DNA of 64,000 bases from Candidatus Bartonella washoeensis Sb944nv (GCF_000278135.1 NZ_JH725022.1:442186-506185); one strand, 5' to 3'; numbered from the stretch's first letter, positions 10,776 through 23,372 are shown. The notes: generated by a model not told the origin, from the sequence alone. A program made the numbers and translations.

Positions 10776-11204
10776 ATGGCAAAAAAAAGTATAGGTCAGC
10801 TCAAGCTGCAGGTTCCTGCCGGGGCGGCTACACCGTCTCCACCGATTGGTCCTGCTCTTGGTCAGCGTGGTATTAATATTATGGAGTTCTGTAAGGCATT
10901 TAATGCGGCTACGCAGGAAATGGAAAAAGGGGCACCGATACCAGTAGTTATCACTTATTACCAAGATAAGTCTTTCACATTTTCTCTAAAGACGCCTCCT
11001 GTATCGTTTTTCTTAAAGAAGGAAGCAAATTTGAAGTCTGGCTCGAAAGAGCCTGGTAAAATATCTGTGGGCAGTATCTCTCGTGATAAAATTCGTTCAA
11101 TTGCAGAGGCAAAAATGAAGGATCTTAATGCAAATGACGTTGAGGCAGCAATGCGCATGATTGAAGGTTCTGCGCGCTCTATGGGCTTGGAAGTGGTAGG
11201 CTAA
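10776..11204 (+). CDS. rplK: 50S ribosomal protein L11
   Basis: Part of the GTPase-associated centre of the 50S subunit. 142 aa, full length. N-terminal domain with QLKLQVPAG and the proline-rich [13 protein letters not shown] hinge region; C-terminal 23S rRNA-binding domain with the conserved end [21 protein letters not shown] ribosome site lies nine bases upstream. First gene of rplK-rplA, four bases before rplA. Confidence 0.98.
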   Translation: MAKKSIGQLKLQVPAGAATPSPPIGPALGQRGINIMEFCKAFNAATQEMEKGAPIPVVITYYQDKSFTFSLKTPPVSFFLKKEANLKSGSKEPGKISVGSISRDKIRSIAEAKMKDLNANDVEAAMRMIEGSARSMGLEVVG

Positions 11205-11208
11205 TGTT

Positions 11209-11907
11209 ATGGCAAAAGTAGCAAAGAGAATAAAAAATATTCGTAAAGATATTGATTTTAATCAACTTTACGCTTTAAAAGATGCAGTCTCGATGATTAA
11301 AGAGCGTGCGGTTGCTAAGTTTGATGAAACAATTGAGATTTCAATGAATTTAGGTGTTGATCCGCGTCATGCAGATCAAATGGTTAGAGGTGTTGCGCAT
11401 TTGCCCAATGGAACTGGGCGCCATGTTCGTGTTGCTGTTTTTGCACGTGGGGATAAGGCTGAAGAAGCTAAGGCTGCTGGTGCAGATATTGTAGGAGCTG
11501 AAGATTTGTTCGAAAGCATTAATGGTGGGACGATTGATTTTGATCGTTGTATTGCAACACCAGACATGATGCCTCTTGTTGGTCGTCTTGGTAAGATACT
11601 AGGTCCACGGAGTTTGATGCCAAATCCTAAAGTTGGTACCGTAACACTTGATGTTGCCAGTGCTGTTAAGGCTTCTAAAGGTGGTGCTGTTGAGTTTCGT
11701 GTTGAAAAAGCTGGTATTGTGCATGCTGGTATTGGTAAGGCTTCTTTTGGGGTTGAGAAGATAATAGAAAATATTAAAGCTTTTGCGAGTGCGGTTATTA
11801 AAGCTAAGCCACAAGGTGCAAAAGGTGAATATATTAAGCGTGTCGCAGTTTCTTCTACTATGGGGGTTGGAATTAAAGTTGATCCTGCAACCGTTCGTTC
11901 AGAATAG
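11209..11907 (+). CDS. rplA: 50S ribosomal protein L1
   Basis: Forms the L1 stalk that handles deacylated tRNA at the E site, and in many bacteria represses its own rplK-rplA transcript. 232 aa, full length. The family signature around [15 protein letters not shown] and the conserved [13 protein letters not shown] and [12 protein letters not shown] blocks are present. It directly follows rplK and precedes the long rplJ leader. Confidence 0.98.
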   Translation: MAKVAKRIKNIRKDIDFNQLYALKDAVSMIKERAVAKFDETIEISMNLGVDPRHADQMVRGVAHLPNGTGRHVRVAVFARGDKAEEAKAAGADIVGAEDLFESINGGTIDFDRCIATPDMMPLVGRLGKILGPRSLMPNPKVGTVTLDVASAVKASKGGAVEFRVEKAGIVHAGIGKASFGVEKIIENIKAFASAVIKAKPQGAKGEYIKRVAVSSTMGVGIKVDPATVRSE

Positions 11908-11929
11908 GTGCAGATTTATAATTTTATTT

Positions 11930-12130
11930 TGGGGTATGTGAATATCAAAAATATATTTAGGGTGTCGCTTTTTGTTGGCATTCAGCTATCTAGGCTTTAT
12001 TGAGCTTAGGTTGTACCGGAAGAAATTCCGGAATATCCTGTCCGAGATTGTGGGTGGTACTATTTGAGTATCTTAATCATAAAAACCTTCATGAGACTGG
12101 GGTAAGAACTATAGAGTTTGAAGACTTAAA
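11930..12130 (+). promoter_or_regulatory. L10-type leader RNA before rplJ
   Basis: The 361-base gap between rplA and rplJ contains a perfect hairpin, CCGGAA (12016-12021) and TTCCGG (12026-12031) closed by a GAAA tetraloop, followed by CCGAGATTGTGGGTGGTAC at 12041-12059. This arrangement resembles the L10 leader, where the L10-L12 complex binds and represses rplJ-rplL translation. The binding role is inferred from position and resemblance; boundaries are approximate. No gene is seen in the rest of the gap. Confidence 0.7.
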
Positions 12131-12268
12131 GGGTTTGAGCCAAGGTTGCCTTTGATCGTTGTGCGTGAAAAAGGGGACAGGATCCTCATCGATAGCATGA
12201 AGTATTTTATGTTATCAAAGGTAACCAGCAGGTTTGTTTTAAGCAAATCTGTTAAATGGAGAGAGACA

Positions 12269-12787
12269 GTGAATAGAGCGGAAAAACGCGAATTTGTTAC
12301 ATGGCTTAATGAGGCTTTTCGAAAGTCTGGTTCTGTTGTTGTTGCACATTATTCCGGTCTGACAGTTTCACAGATGAACGATCTTCGTTCAAAAATGGGT
12401 GAAGCTGGCGGTGCCGTTAAAGTCGCCAAAAACCGTCTTGCTAAAATCGCTCTTCAGGGCACGGAATCTGAATCGATAGTGGGTTTGTTTACTGGGCAGA
12501 CACTGATTGCTTATTCAGAAGATCCAATTACAGCGCCAAAAATTGCTGTTGATTTTGCGAAAACCAATGACAAGTTTGTCATCCTTGGCGGTTCAATGGG
12601 TGCAACAAATTTGAGTGTAGATGCTGTGAAGTCTTTGGCTTCATTGCCTTCATTAAATGAGTTGCGGGCGAAACTTGTTGGTATGGTTTCTACTCCTGCG
12701 ACCCGTATTGCACAGGTTGTTAATGCACCTGGTGGGCAGGTTGCACGTGTTATTGGCGCATATGCTCAGGAGGGTAAAGCGGCTTAA
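12269..12787 (+). CDS. rplJ: 50S ribosomal protein L10
   Basis: Base of the L7/L12 stalk. With the GTG at 12269 the protein is 172 aa and starts (M)[16 protein letters not shown] like other alphaproteobacterial L10 proteins; GGAGAGA lies about six bases upstream. The frame stays open back to 12146, but that extension lies in the leader RNA and is not expected to be translated. Family blocks [11 protein letters not shown] and [10 protein letters not shown] are present. The C-terminal helix for L12 dimers ends [10 protein letters not shown]. Confidence 0.97.
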   Translation: MNRAEKREFVTWLNEAFRKSGSVVVAHYSGLTVSQMNDLRSKMGEAGGAVKVAKNRLAKIALQGTESESIVGLFTGQTLIAYSEDPITAPKIAVDFAKTNDKFVILGGSMGATNLSVDAVKSLASLPSLNELRAKLVGMVSTPATRIAQVVNAPGGQVARVIGAYAQEGKAA

Positions 12788-12891
12788 GGCTGTTTTGTAT
12801 TCATGGTAATGGGAGAGCTTGGATGCTTTTCTATTTTTTTTGAATAAGTTCTAAACAATGGTTCAAATCTTTTAATTGAAGGAATTTTAAA

Positions 12892-13263
12892 ATGGCTGAT
12901 CTAGAGAAGATCGTAGAGGACCTTTCTAACCTAACTCTTTTGGAAGCTGCAGAGCTTTCTAAATTACTTGAAGAAAAATGGGGAGTTTCAGCTGCTGCTC
13001 CTGTAGCTGTTGCTGCTGTTGCCGGTGCTGCTGCTCCAGCTGCTGAAGAAAAAACAGAATTTGATGTCATTCTTGTTGAAGGTGGTGCTCAAAAAATTAA
13101 TGTCATTAAGGAAGTTCGTGCTCTTACTGGACTTGGTCTTAAAGAAGCTAAAGATCTTGTTGAGGGAGCGCCTAAGCCTATTAAAGAGGGTGCTTCTAAA
13201 GACGAAGCAGAAAAAATTAAATCTCAACTTGAAGCTGCTGGTGCTAAAGTTGAACTTAAGTAA
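12892..13263 (+). CDS. rplL: 50S ribosomal protein L7/L12
   Basis: Multicopy stalk protein that recruits translation factors. 123 aa: N-terminal dimerisation domain (about 1-35), an alanine/proline-rich hinge (about 36-55), and the C-terminal factor-binding domain with [26 protein letters not shown] lies nine bases upstream of the ATG. Very low codon diversity in the hinge creates long open frames in other phases that are not genes. Confidence 0.98.
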   Translation: MADLEKIVEDLSNLTLLEAAELSKLLEEKWGVSAAAPVAVAAVAGAAAPAAEEKTEFDVILVEGGAQKINVIKEVRALTGLGLKEAKDLVEGAPKPIKEGASKDEAEKIKSQLEAAGAKVELK

Positions 13264-13273
13264 ATTTGGTTTT

Positions 13274-13319
13274 ATCGGCGGGCATTCATGTTCGCCGATT
13301 TCTTTCTCCTGAAAGGAGA
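13274..13319 (+). promoter_or_regulatory. Tandem hairpins between rplL and rpoB
   Basis: First stem ATCGGCG (13274-13280) with CGCCGAT (13293-13299), loop of 12 bases, followed by TTCTTTC. Second stem TCTCCT (13305-13310) with AGGAGA (13314-13319), loop of 3. Both lie just after the rplL stop. The place matches the rplL-rpoB attenuator or RNase III site known in enterobacteria, which lowers rpoBC expression relative to rplJL; that role here is inference. Confidence 0.6.
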
Positions 13320-13547
13320 AAAGGTGGTTAATGAAACCCTTTCCAACAGTTCAGTGGCTGTAACGGATGTGGGTTTTACTCCTAGTGCCCCTCATTGTAG
13401 AGCCAAGTAAATCAATGGCTGCTGTTAATGGGGTGAGTTGATGATACTCACTATGGGTATCAAATGAACTGGTCTGCATGTGCAGGTTAATGATGTAAAG
13501 CTTTCAAGGTTTAGTCTACCTTGAAGAGTAAAGATCGAGGAGCGACG

Positions 13548-16500
13548 ATGGCTCAGACCCTAGCAATGACGTCACAATTCAATGGTCGTAAGCGCGTACG
13601 CAAGTTTTTTGGTAAGATTCCCGAAGTGGCAGAAATGCCAAATCTTATTGAGGTTCAAAAAGCATCATACGATCAGTTTCTCATGATTGAGGAACCGAAA
13701 GGCGGGCGTCCAGATGAAGGCTTACAGGCTGTTTTTAAATCGGTATTTCCTATTTCGGATTTTTCCGGTACAGCTATGCTCGAGTTTGTTGGTTATGAAT
13801 TTGATTTACCAAAATTTGATGTTGAAGAATGTCGTCAACGTGATTTGACTTATGCTGCACCATTAAAAGTCATATTGCGTCTAATCGTTTTTGATGTTGA
13901 TGAGGATACTGGCTCGAAAGATATCAAAGATATTAAAGAACAGGGCGTTTATATGGGCGATATGCCTTTAATGACGACGAATGGTACCTTTATCGTTAAT
14001 GGTACAGAGCGTGTTATTGTTTCACAGATGCATCGTTCTCCTGGTGTCTTTTTTGACCATGATAAAGGAAAATCGCATTCATCGGGAAAGTTTCTTTTTG
14101 CTGCTCGTGTTATTCCTTATCGCGGTTCTTGGCTTGATATTGAATTTGATGCTAAGGACATCATTTATGCTCGTATTGATCGGCGGCGCAAGATTCCTGT
14201 TACGAGCCTTTTAATGGCATTAGGTATGGATGCGTCAGATATTTTGTCGACTTTTTATAATAAAGTTGCTTATGAACGGGACGGAGATGGATGGCGTATT
14301 CCTTATTCTGTTGATCGCTTTAAAGGAATGAAGCTCGTTTCTGACCTTGTAGATGCAGACAGTGGTGAAGTTGTTGCTGAAGCTGGTAAAAAGCTAACGA
14401 TTCGTGCTGTAAAGACTTTGGCAGAAAAAGGTCTAAAGGCAGTTAAAGTCAGTGAGGATGATTTATTAGGATCCTATCTAGCGGAAGATATAGTCAATTA
14501 TGAGACAGGTGAGATTTATCTTGAAGCTGGTGATGAGATTGACGAAAAAGCATTAAAGATTTTATTTGATGTTAATGCGGATCAAATTAATATCCTTGAT
14601 ATTGATCATATGAATATTGGGGCATATATCCGTAACACTTTAAAAGTCGATAAAAACGAAAGTCGTCAAGATGCATTGTTTGATATTTATCGAGTCATGC
14701 GTCCAGGTGAGCCACCGACAATAGACACAGCAGAAGCTATGTTCCATTCATTATTTTTTGATCCGGAGCGTTACGATCTTTCCGCTGTTGGACGTGTTAA
14801 GATGAATTTGCGTATGGATCTTGATTGTCCGGACACGGTTCGTGTTTTGCGTCAAGAAGATATTCTTGCTGTTGTTAAGATGTTGGTTGAATTGCGTGAT
14901 GGGCGTGGGGAAATTGATGATATTGATAACCTTGGCAATCGTCGCGTTCGTTCAGTTGGCGAATTGATGGAAAATCAGTATCGCATTGGTTTGCTTCGTA
15001 TGGAGCGTGCGATAAAAGAGCGTATGTCATCTGTTGAAATTGACACGGTTATGCCACAGGATTTGATCAATGCAAAGCCAGCAGCTGCAGCGGTTCGTGA
15101 ATTTTTTGGGTCTTCACAGTTATCGCAGTTTATGGATCAAACCAATCCATTATCTGAAATTACCCATAAGCGTCGTCTTTCTGCTCTTGGTCCAGGCGGT
15201 TTGACCCGCGAACGTGCAGGTTTTGAAGTTCGTGACGTCCATCCTACGCATTATGGTCGTATTTGTCCGATTGAAACACCGGAGGGTCCTAATATTGGTC
15301 TGATTAATTCCTTAGCAACTTTTGCGCGTGTTAATAAATATGGTTTTATTGAAAGTCCATACCGCAAAATTATTGATGGTAAAGTGACTACAGAAGTTAT
15401 TTATCTTTCTGCTATGGAAGAATCAAAGCATTATGTAGCTCAGGCCAATTCGTCATTAGATTCTGAAGGGCGTTTTACAGAAGAATTTGTTGTCTGCCGT
15501 CATGCGGGTGAAGTTTTGATGGCACCGCGTGATCATGTTGATTTAATGGATGTTTCACCAAAACAGTTGGTTTCAGTAGCTGCTGCTCTTATTCCGTTTT
15601 TGGAAAATGATGATGCCAATCGTGCGCTTATGGGATCGAATATGCAGCGTCAGGCAGTTCCGCTTGTGCGTGCTGAAGCGCCATTTGTTGGTACGGGTAT
15701 GGAAGCAATAGTAGCTCGTGATTCAGGAGCCGCTGTTGGTGCAAAGCGTGCTGGTATTGTTGATCAAGTTGATGCCACCCGTATTGTTATCCGTGCCACA
15801 GAGGATTTAGATCCTTCCAAGTCTGGCGTTGATATTTACCGTTTACAGAAATTTCAGCGTTCCAATCAGTCTACTTGTATTAATCAGCGTCCTCTTGTGC
15901 ATGTTGGTGATCGGATAGAGAAGGGTAATATCATTGCAGATGGGCCGTCTACCGATCTTGGTGATCTAGCTCTTGGGCGGAATGTTTTGGTGGCATTTAT
16001 GCCTTGGAATGGATACAATTATGAAGATTCCATTTTGCTTTCCGAGCGTATTGTTGCCGATGATGTTTTTACCTCCATTCATATTGAAGAGTTTGAGGTT
16101 GCAGCACGTGATACAAAGCTTGGTCCTGAAGAGATTACGCGTGATATTCCTAATGTTGCGGAAGAGGCTCTAAGGAATCTTGACGAGGCTGGTATTATTT
16201 ATATTGGTGCTGAAGTTCAGCCTGGTGATATTTTGGTTGGTAAGATTACACCAAAGGGTGAAAGTCCCATGACACCGGAAGAGAAGCTTCTGCGTGCAAT
16301 TTTTGGGGAAAAGGCTTCAGATGTTCGTGATACTTCGATGCGAATGCCTCCTGGGACTTTTGGGACTGTTGTGGAAGTTCGTGTTTTTAACTGCCATGGT
16401 GTGGAAAAAGATGAACGTGCGATGGCCATTGAACGTGAAGAAATTGAGCGTTTAGCTAAAGACCGTGATGATGAACAGTCGATTCTTGATCGCAATGTCT

Positions 16501-17699
16501 ATGCACGTCTTACCGATATGTTGGTAGGTAAAGTTGCTGTAGAAGGTCCAAAAGGTTTTGTAAAAAGCAAGAAGCTCGACAGTACGATAATGGGTCATTA
16601 TCCAAGATCGCAGTGGTGGCAATTTGCTGTTGAAGACGAAAAGCTTCAGAATGAAATTGAGGCTTTGCGCAAACAGTATGATGAATCAAAAGAAGCGTTG
16701 CAACGCCGTTTTATGGATAAAGTTGAGAAGGTCCAAAGAGGCGATGAAATGCCCCCTGGTGTCATGAAGATGGTGAAAGTTTTTGTGGCTGTGAAACGCA
16801 AAATCCAACCAGGCGATAAGATGGCGGGACGTCATGGTAACAAAGGTGTTGTATCACGTATTCTTCCAATAGAAGATATGCCATTTCTTGAAGATGGGAC
16901 CCATGCTGATATCGTCTTGAATCCGCTTGGTGTGCCTAGTCGTATGAATGTGGGTCAAATTCTTGAGACGCACCTTGGTTGGGCGTGCGCAGGTATGGGC
17001 AAGAAGATTGGTAAGTTGGTAGATTTGTATCAAGAGACTGGGGATATACTTCCTTTACGTCAGCGTATTGAGAGTCTCTTGCCTGATAATGATCATAATG
17101 AACCAGTGCGTCAATATGACAATGAGAGCCTTTACAAATTAGCGCAGCAGATGAGAAAAGGTGTTTCAATTGCAACGCCTGTTTTTGATGGAGCGCATGA
17201 AGCTGATATTAATATGATGCTTGAAGAAGCTGGCTTAGATAGCTCAGGGCAGGTTACGCTTTATGATGGTCGCACTGGAGAGCCTTTTGATCGTCCAGTG
17301 ACGGTGGGTTATATTTACATGTTGAAATTGCATCACCTTGTTGATGATAAAATTCATGCGCGTTCGATTGGACCATATTCACTTGTTACGCAGCAGCCAT
17401 TAGGTGGTAAAGCACAATTTGGTGGTCAGCGTTTTGGTGAAATGGAGGTCTGGGCACTTGAAGCTTATGGCGCAGCATATACTTTGCAAGAGATGCTAAC
17501 AGTCAAATCGGATGATGTGGCTGGTCGAACAAAAGTTTATGAGGCGATTGTGCGTGGTGACGATACATTTGAGGCAGGTATACCAGAGAGCTTTAATGTA
17601 TTGGTAAAAGAAATGCGTTCACTCGCTCTCAATGTAGAACTTGATGATGCACGTGAGCTTATTGCACAACGAGCATTGTCTGATACAAAAGAACAATAA
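13548..17699 (+). CDS. rpoB: RNA polymerase beta subunit
   Basis: Catalytic core subunit of RNA polymerase, 1383 aa, intact. ATG at 13548 with GAGGAG six bases upstream; a TTG nine codons earlier was not chosen. The rifampicin pocket (about residues 522-546) reads [12 protein letters not shown], then [13 protein letters not shown], with the usual Asp, His and Ser at the main resistance positions, so it looks wild type. The C-terminal blocks [13 protein letters not shown] and [24 protein letters not shown] are present. rpoC follows after 178 bases. Confidence 0.99.
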   Translation: MAQTLAMTSQFNGRKRVRKFFGKIPEVAEMPNLIEVQKASYDQFLMIEEPKGGRPDEGLQAVFKSVFPISDFSGTAMLEFVGYEFDLPKFDVEECRQRDLTYAAPLKVILRLIVFDVDEDTGSKDIKDIKEQGVYMGDMPLMTTNGTFIVNGTERVIVSQMHRSPGVFFDHDKGKSHSSGKFLFAARVIPYRGSWLDIEFDAKDIIYARIDRRRKIPVTSLLMALGMDASDILSTFYNKVAYERDGDGWRIPYSVDRFKGMKLVSDLVDADSGEVVAEAGKKLTIRAVKTLAEKGLKAVKVSEDDLLGSYLAEDIVNYETGEIYLEAGDEIDEKALKILFDVNADQINILDIDHMNIGAYIRNTLKVDKNESRQDALFDIYRVMRPGEPPTIDTAEAMFHSLFFDPERYDLSAVGRVKMNLRMDLDCPDTVRVLRQEDILAVVKMLVELRDGRGEIDDIDNLGNRRVRSVGELMENQYRIGLLRMERAIKERMSSVEIDTVMPQDLINAKPAAAAVREFFGSSQLSQFMDQTNPLSEITHKRRLSALGPGGLTRERAGFEVRDVHPTHYGRICPIETPEGPNIGLINSLATFARVNKYGFIESPYRKIIDGKVTTEVIYLSAMEESKHYVAQANSSLDSEGRFTEEFVVCRHAGEVLMAPRDHVDLMDVSPKQLVSVAAALIPFLENDDANRALMGSNMQRQAVPLVRAEAPFVGTGMEAIVARDSGAAVGAKRAGIVDQVDATRIVIRATEDLDPSKSGVDIYRLQKFQRSNQSTCINQRPLVHVGDRIEKGNIIADGPSTDLGDLALGRNVLVAFMPWNGYNYEDSILLSERIVADDVFTSIHIEEFEVAARDTKLGPEEITRDIPNVAEEALRNLDEAGIIYIGAEVQPGDILVGKITPKGESPMTPEEKLLRAIFGEKASDVRDTSMRMPPGTFGTVVEVRVFNCHGVEKDERAMAIEREEIERLAKDRDDEQSILDRNVYARLTDMLVGKVAVEGPKGFVKSKKLDSTIMGHYPRSQWWQFAVEDEKLQNEIEALRKQYDESKEALQRRFMDKVEKVQRGDEMPPGVMKMVKVFVAVKRKIQPGDKMAGRHGNKGVVSRILPIEDMPFLEDGTHADIVLNPLGVPSRMNVGQILETHLGWACAGMGKKIGKLVDLYQETGDILPLRQRIESLLPDNDHNEPVRQYDNESLYKLAQQMRKGVSIATPVFDGAHEADINMMLEEAGLDSSGQVTLYDGRTGEPFDRPVTVGYIYMLKLHHLVDDKIHARSIGPYSLVTQQPLGGKAQFGGQRFGEMEVWALEAYGAAYTLQEMLTVKSDDVAGRTKVYEAIVRGDDTFEAGIPESFNVLVKEMRSLALNVELDDARELIAQRALSDTKEQ

Positions 17700-17877
17700 T
17701 TCCAAGAGTGCACTGAGAAAGAGTGTGCTCTGATTGTTCTGAGAAGAGGCTAAATAAAGAAATTTCTATTAAAGTAGCACAGACATTTTAAAAAGTAGCA
17801 ACAAGTTTTAAATAAGGTCTGTAGTAGAATTAATGAGATATTACAACAGGTTCTAAGAATCTTTGAAGGAGAACAGC

Positions 17878-20800
17878 ATGAACCACGAGGTCATGAATCT
17901 TTTCAATCCTCATGCGCCAGCGCAGACATTTGACTCTATTCGTATTTCAATTGCGAGCCCTGAGAAGATTTTGTCCTGGTCATACGGTGAGATCAAGAAG
18001 CCTGAGACTATTAATTATAGGACTTTTAAGCCAGAGCGTGATGGTCTTTTCTGTGCGCGTATATTTGGTCCGATAAAAGACTATGAATGTTTATGCGGTA
18101 AATATAAACGCATGAAATATAAGGGCATTATCTGTGAGAAATGTGGTGTAGAGGTTACTCTTTCGCGTGTACGTCGTGAGCGTATGGGACACATTGAGCT
18201 TGCGGCGCCTGTAGCTCATATTTGGTTCCTTAAATCGTTACCAGGTCGTATTTCTACACTTTTAGATTTGACTTTGAAAGATATTGAGCGGGTTCTTTAT
18301 TTTGAAAATTATATTGTAACAGAACCAGGATTGACATCCCTTAAACTCCATCAGCTTCTTTCTGAAGAAGAATATATGCTTGCTATTGATGAGTTCGGTG
18401 AAGATCAGTTTACTGCCATGATTGGTGCTGAAGCTATTTATGAACTTCTAGCCAGCATGGAGTTAGAAAAAATCGCGAATGATTTACGTGTTGAATTGTC
18501 TGAGACGACTTCGGAGTTAAAGCAGAAGAAATTAATTAAACGACTTAAGATTGTTGAAAATTTCCTTGAATCTGGCAATAAACCAGAGTGGATGATTATG
18601 AAAACGATTCCGGTTATTCCACCAGATTTACGTCCATTGGTTCCACTTGATGGTGGCCGTTTTGCGACGTCAGATTTGAACGATCTTTATCGGCGGGTTA
18701 TCAATCGTAATAACCGATTGAAGCGACTGATTGAATTGCGTGCTCCTGGAATTATTGTGCGCAATGAAAAGCGTATGGTGCAGGAAGCTGTTGATGCGTT
18801 GTTTGATAATGGTCGGCGTGGGCGTGTAATTACTGGAGCCAATAAGCGTCCGCTAAAATCTCTTTCAGATATGCTAAAAGGTAAGCAAGGACGTTTCCGT
18901 CAAAATTTACTTGGAAAACGTGTTGATTACTCGGGGCGTTCTGTTATTGTGACAGGCCCTGAATTAAAGTTACACCAATGTGGTCTCCCCAAAAAAATGG
19001 CTCTTGAACTATTTAAGCCATTTATTTATGCACGGCTTGATGCAAAGGGGTATTCGTCAACCGTAAAACAGGCAAAGAAGCTTGTTGAAAAAGAACATCC
19101 AGAGGTTTGGGATATCTTGGATGAAGTTATTCGTGAACATCCTGTTTTGCTGAACCGTGCACCGACATTGCACCGTTTGGGGATTCAAGCTTTTGAACCT
19201 GTTTTGATTGAGGGAAAAGCTATACAGCTTCATCCATTGGTATGTACTGCTTTTAATGCGGATTTTGATGGTGATCAGATGGCGGTTCATGTTCCGCTTT
19301 CTCTTGAAGCGCAGCTTGAAGCGCGTGTTTTGATGATGTCGACCAATAATATTCTTCATCCAGCCAATGGTGCACCAATTATTGTTCCGTCACAGGACAT
19401 GGTTCTTGGTCTTTACTATCTTTCGATTGTTTCTGAAAAAGAACCGGGTGAGGGAATGGCTTTTTCCGACATAGGTGAGCTCTATCACGCATTGGAAAAT
19501 AAGGTTGTAACTCTTCACACGAAGATCAAAGGCCGTGTTAAAAGTATAGGTAATGACGGGAAAGAAATTGCTAAACTTTATGATACTACGCCTGGTCGTT
19601 TGATTATTGGGGAGCTTTTGCCGAAAACCCCAAATATCTCATTTGATATTGTTAATCAAGAAATGACGAAAAAGAATATTTCGAAAATGATTGATCAAGT
19701 CTATCGACACTGTGGGCAAAAAGAGACGGTTATTTTCTGTGACCGTATTATGCAGCTCGGCTTTTCTCATGCTTGTCGAGCGGGAATTTCATTTGGTAAG
19801 GACGATATGGTTATTCCTGATAGCAAGTCACGTTTGGTTGCAGAAACGGAAGCTTTGGCTAAAGAATATGAACAGCAATATAATGATGGTCTGATTACGC
19901 AAGGTGAAAAGTATAACAAGGTTGTAGACGCTTGGGGTAAATGTACGGATCGCATTGCGGATGAAATGATGAAACGTATTCAGGCTGTCGAATTTGATCC
20001 TAAAACAGGTCGGCAGCGGCCAATGAACTCAATCTATATGATGTCGCATTCTGGTGCGCGTGGTTCTGCTAACCAGATGAAGCAGTTGGCTGGTATGCGT
20101 GGGTTAATGGCAAAACCATCTGGGGAAATTATTGAAACACCAATCATTTCAAATTTTAAAGAAGGTCTAACTGTTAACGAGTACTTCAACTCGACTCATG
20201 GTGCACGTAAAGGACTTGCTGATACGGCGTTAAAAACTGCCAACTCTGGTTATCTAACAAGGCGTCTTGTTGATGTTGCACAGGATGCTATTATTTCAGC
20301 AGTTGATTGTGGGACGGCAAAGGGTCTTACCATGCAGCCAATTGTTGATGCAGGACAAATTGTTGCATCTTTGGGGCAAAGAATTCTTGGTCGTACAGCG
20401 CTTGTTGATATTTTGCATCCAGTTTCTGGAGAGGTTATCCTTGAAGGTGGTGCAATGATTGAGGAGGCTGATGTTGCTGAGATTGAAGAAGCCGGAATTC
20501 AGTCTGTTCAAATCCGCTCTGCTTTGACATGTGAAACACGCCTTGGTGTTTGTGCAAAATGCTATGGACGTGATTTGGCGCGTGGGACACCGGTTAATCA
20601 GGGTGAGGCAGTTGGCGTTATTGCCGCTCAATCAATTGGTGAACCGGGAACTCAGCTTACTATGCGTACTTTCCACTTAGGCGGAACAGCACAGGTTGTT
20701 GATTCATCTCATTTAGAAGCATCTTATGAAGGTACGGTGGAAATTCGTAATCGCAATGTGGTTCGCAATTCTGAAGGCCATTTGGTAGTTATGGGACGTA

Positions 20801-22089
20801 ATATGGCTGTCATTATCAAAGATGGGGCTGGAAAAGAGCGTATTGTGCATCGTATTAGCTATGGTGCGCGTATTTTTGTTGATGATGGTGACGTAGTTAG
20901 ATGTGGCCAACGTATAGCGGAATGGGATCCCTACACACGTCCAATTCTAACTGAAGTTGAAGGTTATGTAGGCTTTGAAGACATGATTGATGGTTTATCA
21001 GTTACTGAGACGGCTGATGAATCTACGGGCATTACGAAGCGTTTGGTGATTGATTGGCGTGCAAATCCACGTGGTGCTGATCTAAAACCGGCTATTATCA
21101 TCCATTCAGATAAAAAAGGTGAAAGTATTGCTAAATTGTATAAGGGTGGTGAAGCCCGTTACATGATGTCAGTGGAAACCATTCTTTCTGTTGAGCCTGG
21201 AGCCCATGTTAAAGCAGGTGATGTTATTGCTCGCTTGCCAATGGAAAGTGCTAAGACAAAAGATATTACGGGTGGTCTCCCGCGTGTGGCTGAGCTGTTT
21301 GAAGCGCGACGTCCAAAGGATCACGCTATCATTGCCGAGGTTAGTGGTACGATCCGGTTTGGTCGTGGTTATAAGAATAAGCGCCGTATTATCATTGAAC
21401 CAAATGATGAAACTCTCGAGCCAGTAGAATATTTGATTCCAAAGGGCAAGTTGTTTCACTTCCAAGAAGGCGATCAAATTGAAAAAGGAGATTATATCCT
21501 CGATGGTAATCCTGCTCCTCACGATATCTTGGCGATTAAAGGGGTTGAAGCTTTGGCGTCTTATCTTGTTAATGAAATCCAAGAAGTTTATCGTTTGCAG
21601 GGTGTTTTAATTAATGACAAGCACATTGAAGTGATTGTTCGTCAGATGTTGCAAAAAGTTGAAATTACTGAATCTGGAGATTCTGGTTATATTCCGGGTG
21701 ATCATGTTGACCGTATTGAATTGGATGAAATCAATGATAATTTGATTGCAGAAGGGAAAAGACCTGCATCTGGTAATCCTATCCTTCTTGGGATTACAAA
21801 GGCTTCTCTTCAAACACCATCCTTTATTTCGGCAGCATCATTTCAGGAAACAACTCGAGTACTTACTGAGGCGGCTGTTTCTGGAAAGATTGATACTTTG
21901 CAAGGTCTTAAGGAGAATGTTATTGTCGGTCGTCTTATTCCTGCAGGTACAGGTGGTACGATTGCTCAAATCCGCCGCATTGCTGCAGTTCGTGATGATT
22001 TGATTGTTGATGAACGGCGTAAGTCTAGTAATAACGAAGAGGCTAAAGCTATGTTAACAAATATGACAGCCGGAGCAATTTCTGAGTAA
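17878..22089 (+). CDS. rpoC: RNA polymerase beta' subunit
   Basis: Contains the polymerase active site. 1403 aa, intact. ATG at 17878 with GAAGGAGA just upstream. N-terminal zinc ribbon [20 protein letters not shown]; Mg-binding loop NADFDGDQM with Asp462, Asp464 and Asp466; second zinc site with [15 protein letters not shown]; trigger loop region [10 protein letters not shown]. It ends the tuf-rpoC cluster and is followed by a terminator. The rpsL-rpsG-fusA genes that follow rpoC in many Rhizobiales are not here. Confidence 0.99.
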   Translation: MNHEVMNLFNPHAPAQTFDSIRISIASPEKILSWSYGEIKKPETINYRTFKPERDGLFCARIFGPIKDYECLCGKYKRMKYKGIICEKCGVEVTLSRVRRERMGHIELAAPVAHIWFLKSLPGRISTLLDLTLKDIERVLYFENYIVTEPGLTSLKLHQLLSEEEYMLAIDEFGEDQFTAMIGAEAIYELLASMELEKIANDLRVELSETTSELKQKKLIKRLKIVENFLESGNKPEWMIMKTIPVIPPDLRPLVPLDGGRFATSDLNDLYRRVINRNNRLKRLIELRAPGIIVRNEKRMVQEAVDALFDNGRRGRVITGANKRPLKSLSDMLKGKQGRFRQNLLGKRVDYSGRSVIVTGPELKLHQCGLPKKMALELFKPFIYARLDAKGYSSTVKQAKKLVEKEHPEVWDILDEVIREHPVLLNRAPTLHRLGIQAFEPVLIEGKAIQLHPLVCTAFNADFDGDQMAVHVPLSLEAQLEARVLMMSTNNILHPANGAPIIVPSQDMVLGLYYLSIVSEKEPGEGMAFSDIGELYHALENKVVTLHTKIKGRVKSIGNDGKEIAKLYDTTPGRLIIGELLPKTPNISFDIVNQEMTKKNISKMIDQVYRHCGQKETVIFCDRIMQLGFSHACRAGISFGKDDMVIPDSKSRLVAETEALAKEYEQQYNDGLITQGEKYNKVVDAWGKCTDRIADEMMKRIQAVEFDPKTGRQRPMNSIYMMSHSGARGSANQMKQLAGMRGLMAKPSGEIIETPIISNFKEGLTVNEYFNSTHGARKGLADTALKTANSGYLTRRLVDVAQDAIISAVDCGTAKGLTMQPIVDAGQIVASLGQRILGRTALVDILHPVSGEVILEGGAMIEEADVAEIEEAGIQSVQIRSALTCETRLGVCAKCYGRDLARGTPVNQGEAVGVIAAQSIGEPGTQLTMRTFHLGGTAQVVDSSHLEASYEGTVEIRNRNVVRNSEGHLVVMGRNMAVIIKDGAGKERIVHRISYGARIFVDDGDVVRCGQRIAEWDPYTRPILTEVEGYVGFEDMIDGLSVTETADESTGITKRLVIDWRANPRGADLKPAIIIHSDKKGESIAKLYKGGEARYMMSVETILSVEPGAHVKAGDVIARLPMESAKTKDITGGLPRVAELFEARRPKDHAIIAEVSGTIRFGRGYKNKRRIIIEPNDETLEPVEYLIPKGKLFHFQEGDQIEKGDYILDGNPAPHDILAIKGVEALASYLVNEIQEVYRLQGVLINDKHIEVIVRQMLQKVEITESGDSGYIPGDHVDRIELDEINDNLIAEGKRPASGNPILLGITKASLQTPSFISAASFQETTRVLTEAAVSGKIDTLQGLKENVIVGRLIPAGTGGTIAQIRRIAAVRDDLIVDERRKSSNNEEAKAMLTNMTAGAISE

Positions 22090-22115
22090 TTTGAATGCAT
22101 GTCAGCAGTGATATA

Positions 22116-22152
22116 AAAATGCCTGAATGTAGAGTTTGGGCATTTTTTGATT
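22116..22152 (+). terminator. Intrinsic terminator after rpoC
   Basis: Perfect 8-base stem AAAATGCC (22116-22123) with GGCATTTT (22139-22146), loop of 15, then TTGATTTTT. It lies 27 bases after the rpoC stop and probably ends the long ribosomal protein/polymerase transcript. Confidence 0.8.
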
Positions 22153-22925
22153 TTTAAAGGCAGAAATAGTATCTTTTTTGATAAATATAACTGTAAGGCG
22201 ATTGCCATTTCGAATACCTTTGAAGTTGATTATACTTATGCTGTATTTTTCGATAAGATATTAATTTATAAGCATAATTCATTATTTTAATTTGAATTAG
22301 CTCCCGAATATCGTATGATTCTCTTATCTTATTAAACCTATTTATGATAAAACAATCAAAACCATTTGCTTGTACGTCACAAGTGGGGATTAGTATATGG
22401 ATAAAAAAACGTTTAAGAAAGGCGTAAATATGCCTTTTATCAAGCATCTCAATGTAATAGCATTCCAGCAAAATTGGGAGATGACGAATACAAATGACGG
22501 TGCTGGTTTGTCACTTTCATAAGTGTAAAGATGTTGATCTAATGATAGCAATCTTTTTATTGCTTAATTTATTTAATTTATAAAGTTTCTCATTAGAGTT
22601 TATTTTCAATACATTCAAAGTTGAAAAGTTTATCAGGATAATATGATGGACTGGCATACGTGAAGGGGAAAGGATAAATTATCTTAAAATGAGGTGACGA
22701 CAGCTTTTGAAGATCATTAGAATTTTTTTGATTATATTTTTTATAAAGAAAAGCCTGAAAAGGCATCATAACGAATAATTAAAAATCTTTTCTATAATCC
22801 GAAAAATAATCAATTTTCTGACGTAGATGTCTGCATGACTGGGAAATTTTTATTCCTTATTAAACATGCAAGAAAGCAGAGGATAAAGAGGATAAAATGC
22901 TAACTAAAATTTATAAAAGACAGCT
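22153..22925. other. Intergenic, about 770 bases, no gene recognised
   Basis: Very AT-rich stretch between the rpoC terminator and the MerR-type gene. A reverse-strand open frame of 105 codons (22154-22471) has no ribosome site and an unusual composition rich in Tyr, Ile and Lys, so I do not call it. I recognise no decayed gene, RNA gene or repeat here. Confidence 0.5.
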
Positions 22926-23357
22926 ATGCTATTTGCTAATAGTGTGATCTATGAAAACAGAATGATAGGAATGTACGGATATTATTCAATTGGTGAATTG
23001 ACACGGGAGTTTTCAATAACTGCTCGGACTTTGCGTTATTATGAAGAAGAAGGGCTTCTTGTGCCTGTCCGGCGTGGGGGCATACGGCTTTATACGCAAA
23101 CGGATCGTCATAAATTAAAACAAATACTGCGTGCTAAAAGAGTTAAATTTTCTTTGTCTGAGATATCTGATATGTTAGCTATGGCGGGCAAACCGCCAGA
23201 TGATGAGAAAAAGCTTAAGGAATTAATTGCAAGGATTAATAAAAAACGGGCTGATTTACAGCAGATGCAGCACGATATTAATGATCTGCTGCATGATTTA
23301 GAACGTATCGAGGAGACTTTTTTTGAGAGTTTAGCTGAATTAGGAGTTAATCGTTGA
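22926..23357 (+). CDS. MerR-family transcriptional regulator
   Basis: DNA-binding regulator of 143 aa. The MerR winged-helix domain spans about residues 18-85: YSIGELTREFSITARTLRYYEEEGLL, then RLYTQTDRHKLKQILRAKR. A coiled-coil dimerisation helix follows (about 95-135, KLKELIARINKKRADLQQMQ). No cysteine metal or redox site of the MerR/SoxR type is seen, so the effector is unknown; this form resembles the alphaproteobacterial regulators often placed near fatty-acid or amino-acid catabolic genes. ATGs at 22962 and 22971 are alternative starts. The nitroreductase gene lies 229 bases downstream. Confidence 0.88.
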   Translation: MLFANSVIYENRMIGMYGYYSIGELTREFSITARTLRYYEEEGLLVPVRRGGIRLYTQTDRHKLKQILRAKRVKFSLSEISDMLAMAGKPPDDEKKLKELIARINKKRADLQQMQHDINDLLHDLERIEETFFESLAELGVNR

Positions 23358-23372
23358 TTTTAAAATTTGTTT

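Noticed and set aside
12146-12268. N-terminal extension of rplJ by 41 codons
   Set aside because: It lies in the leader RNA; the family start and ribosome site place translation at the GTG at 12269.
17706-17730. Possible stem between rpoB and rpoC
   Set aside because: Eight pairs with two G-T pairs and no T run; too weak to call.
22154-22471. Reverse-strand open frame of 105 codons after rpoC
   Set aside because: No ribosome site, low-complexity Tyr/Ile/Lys composition, and no recognisable family; AT-rich non-coding DNA gives such frames by chance.
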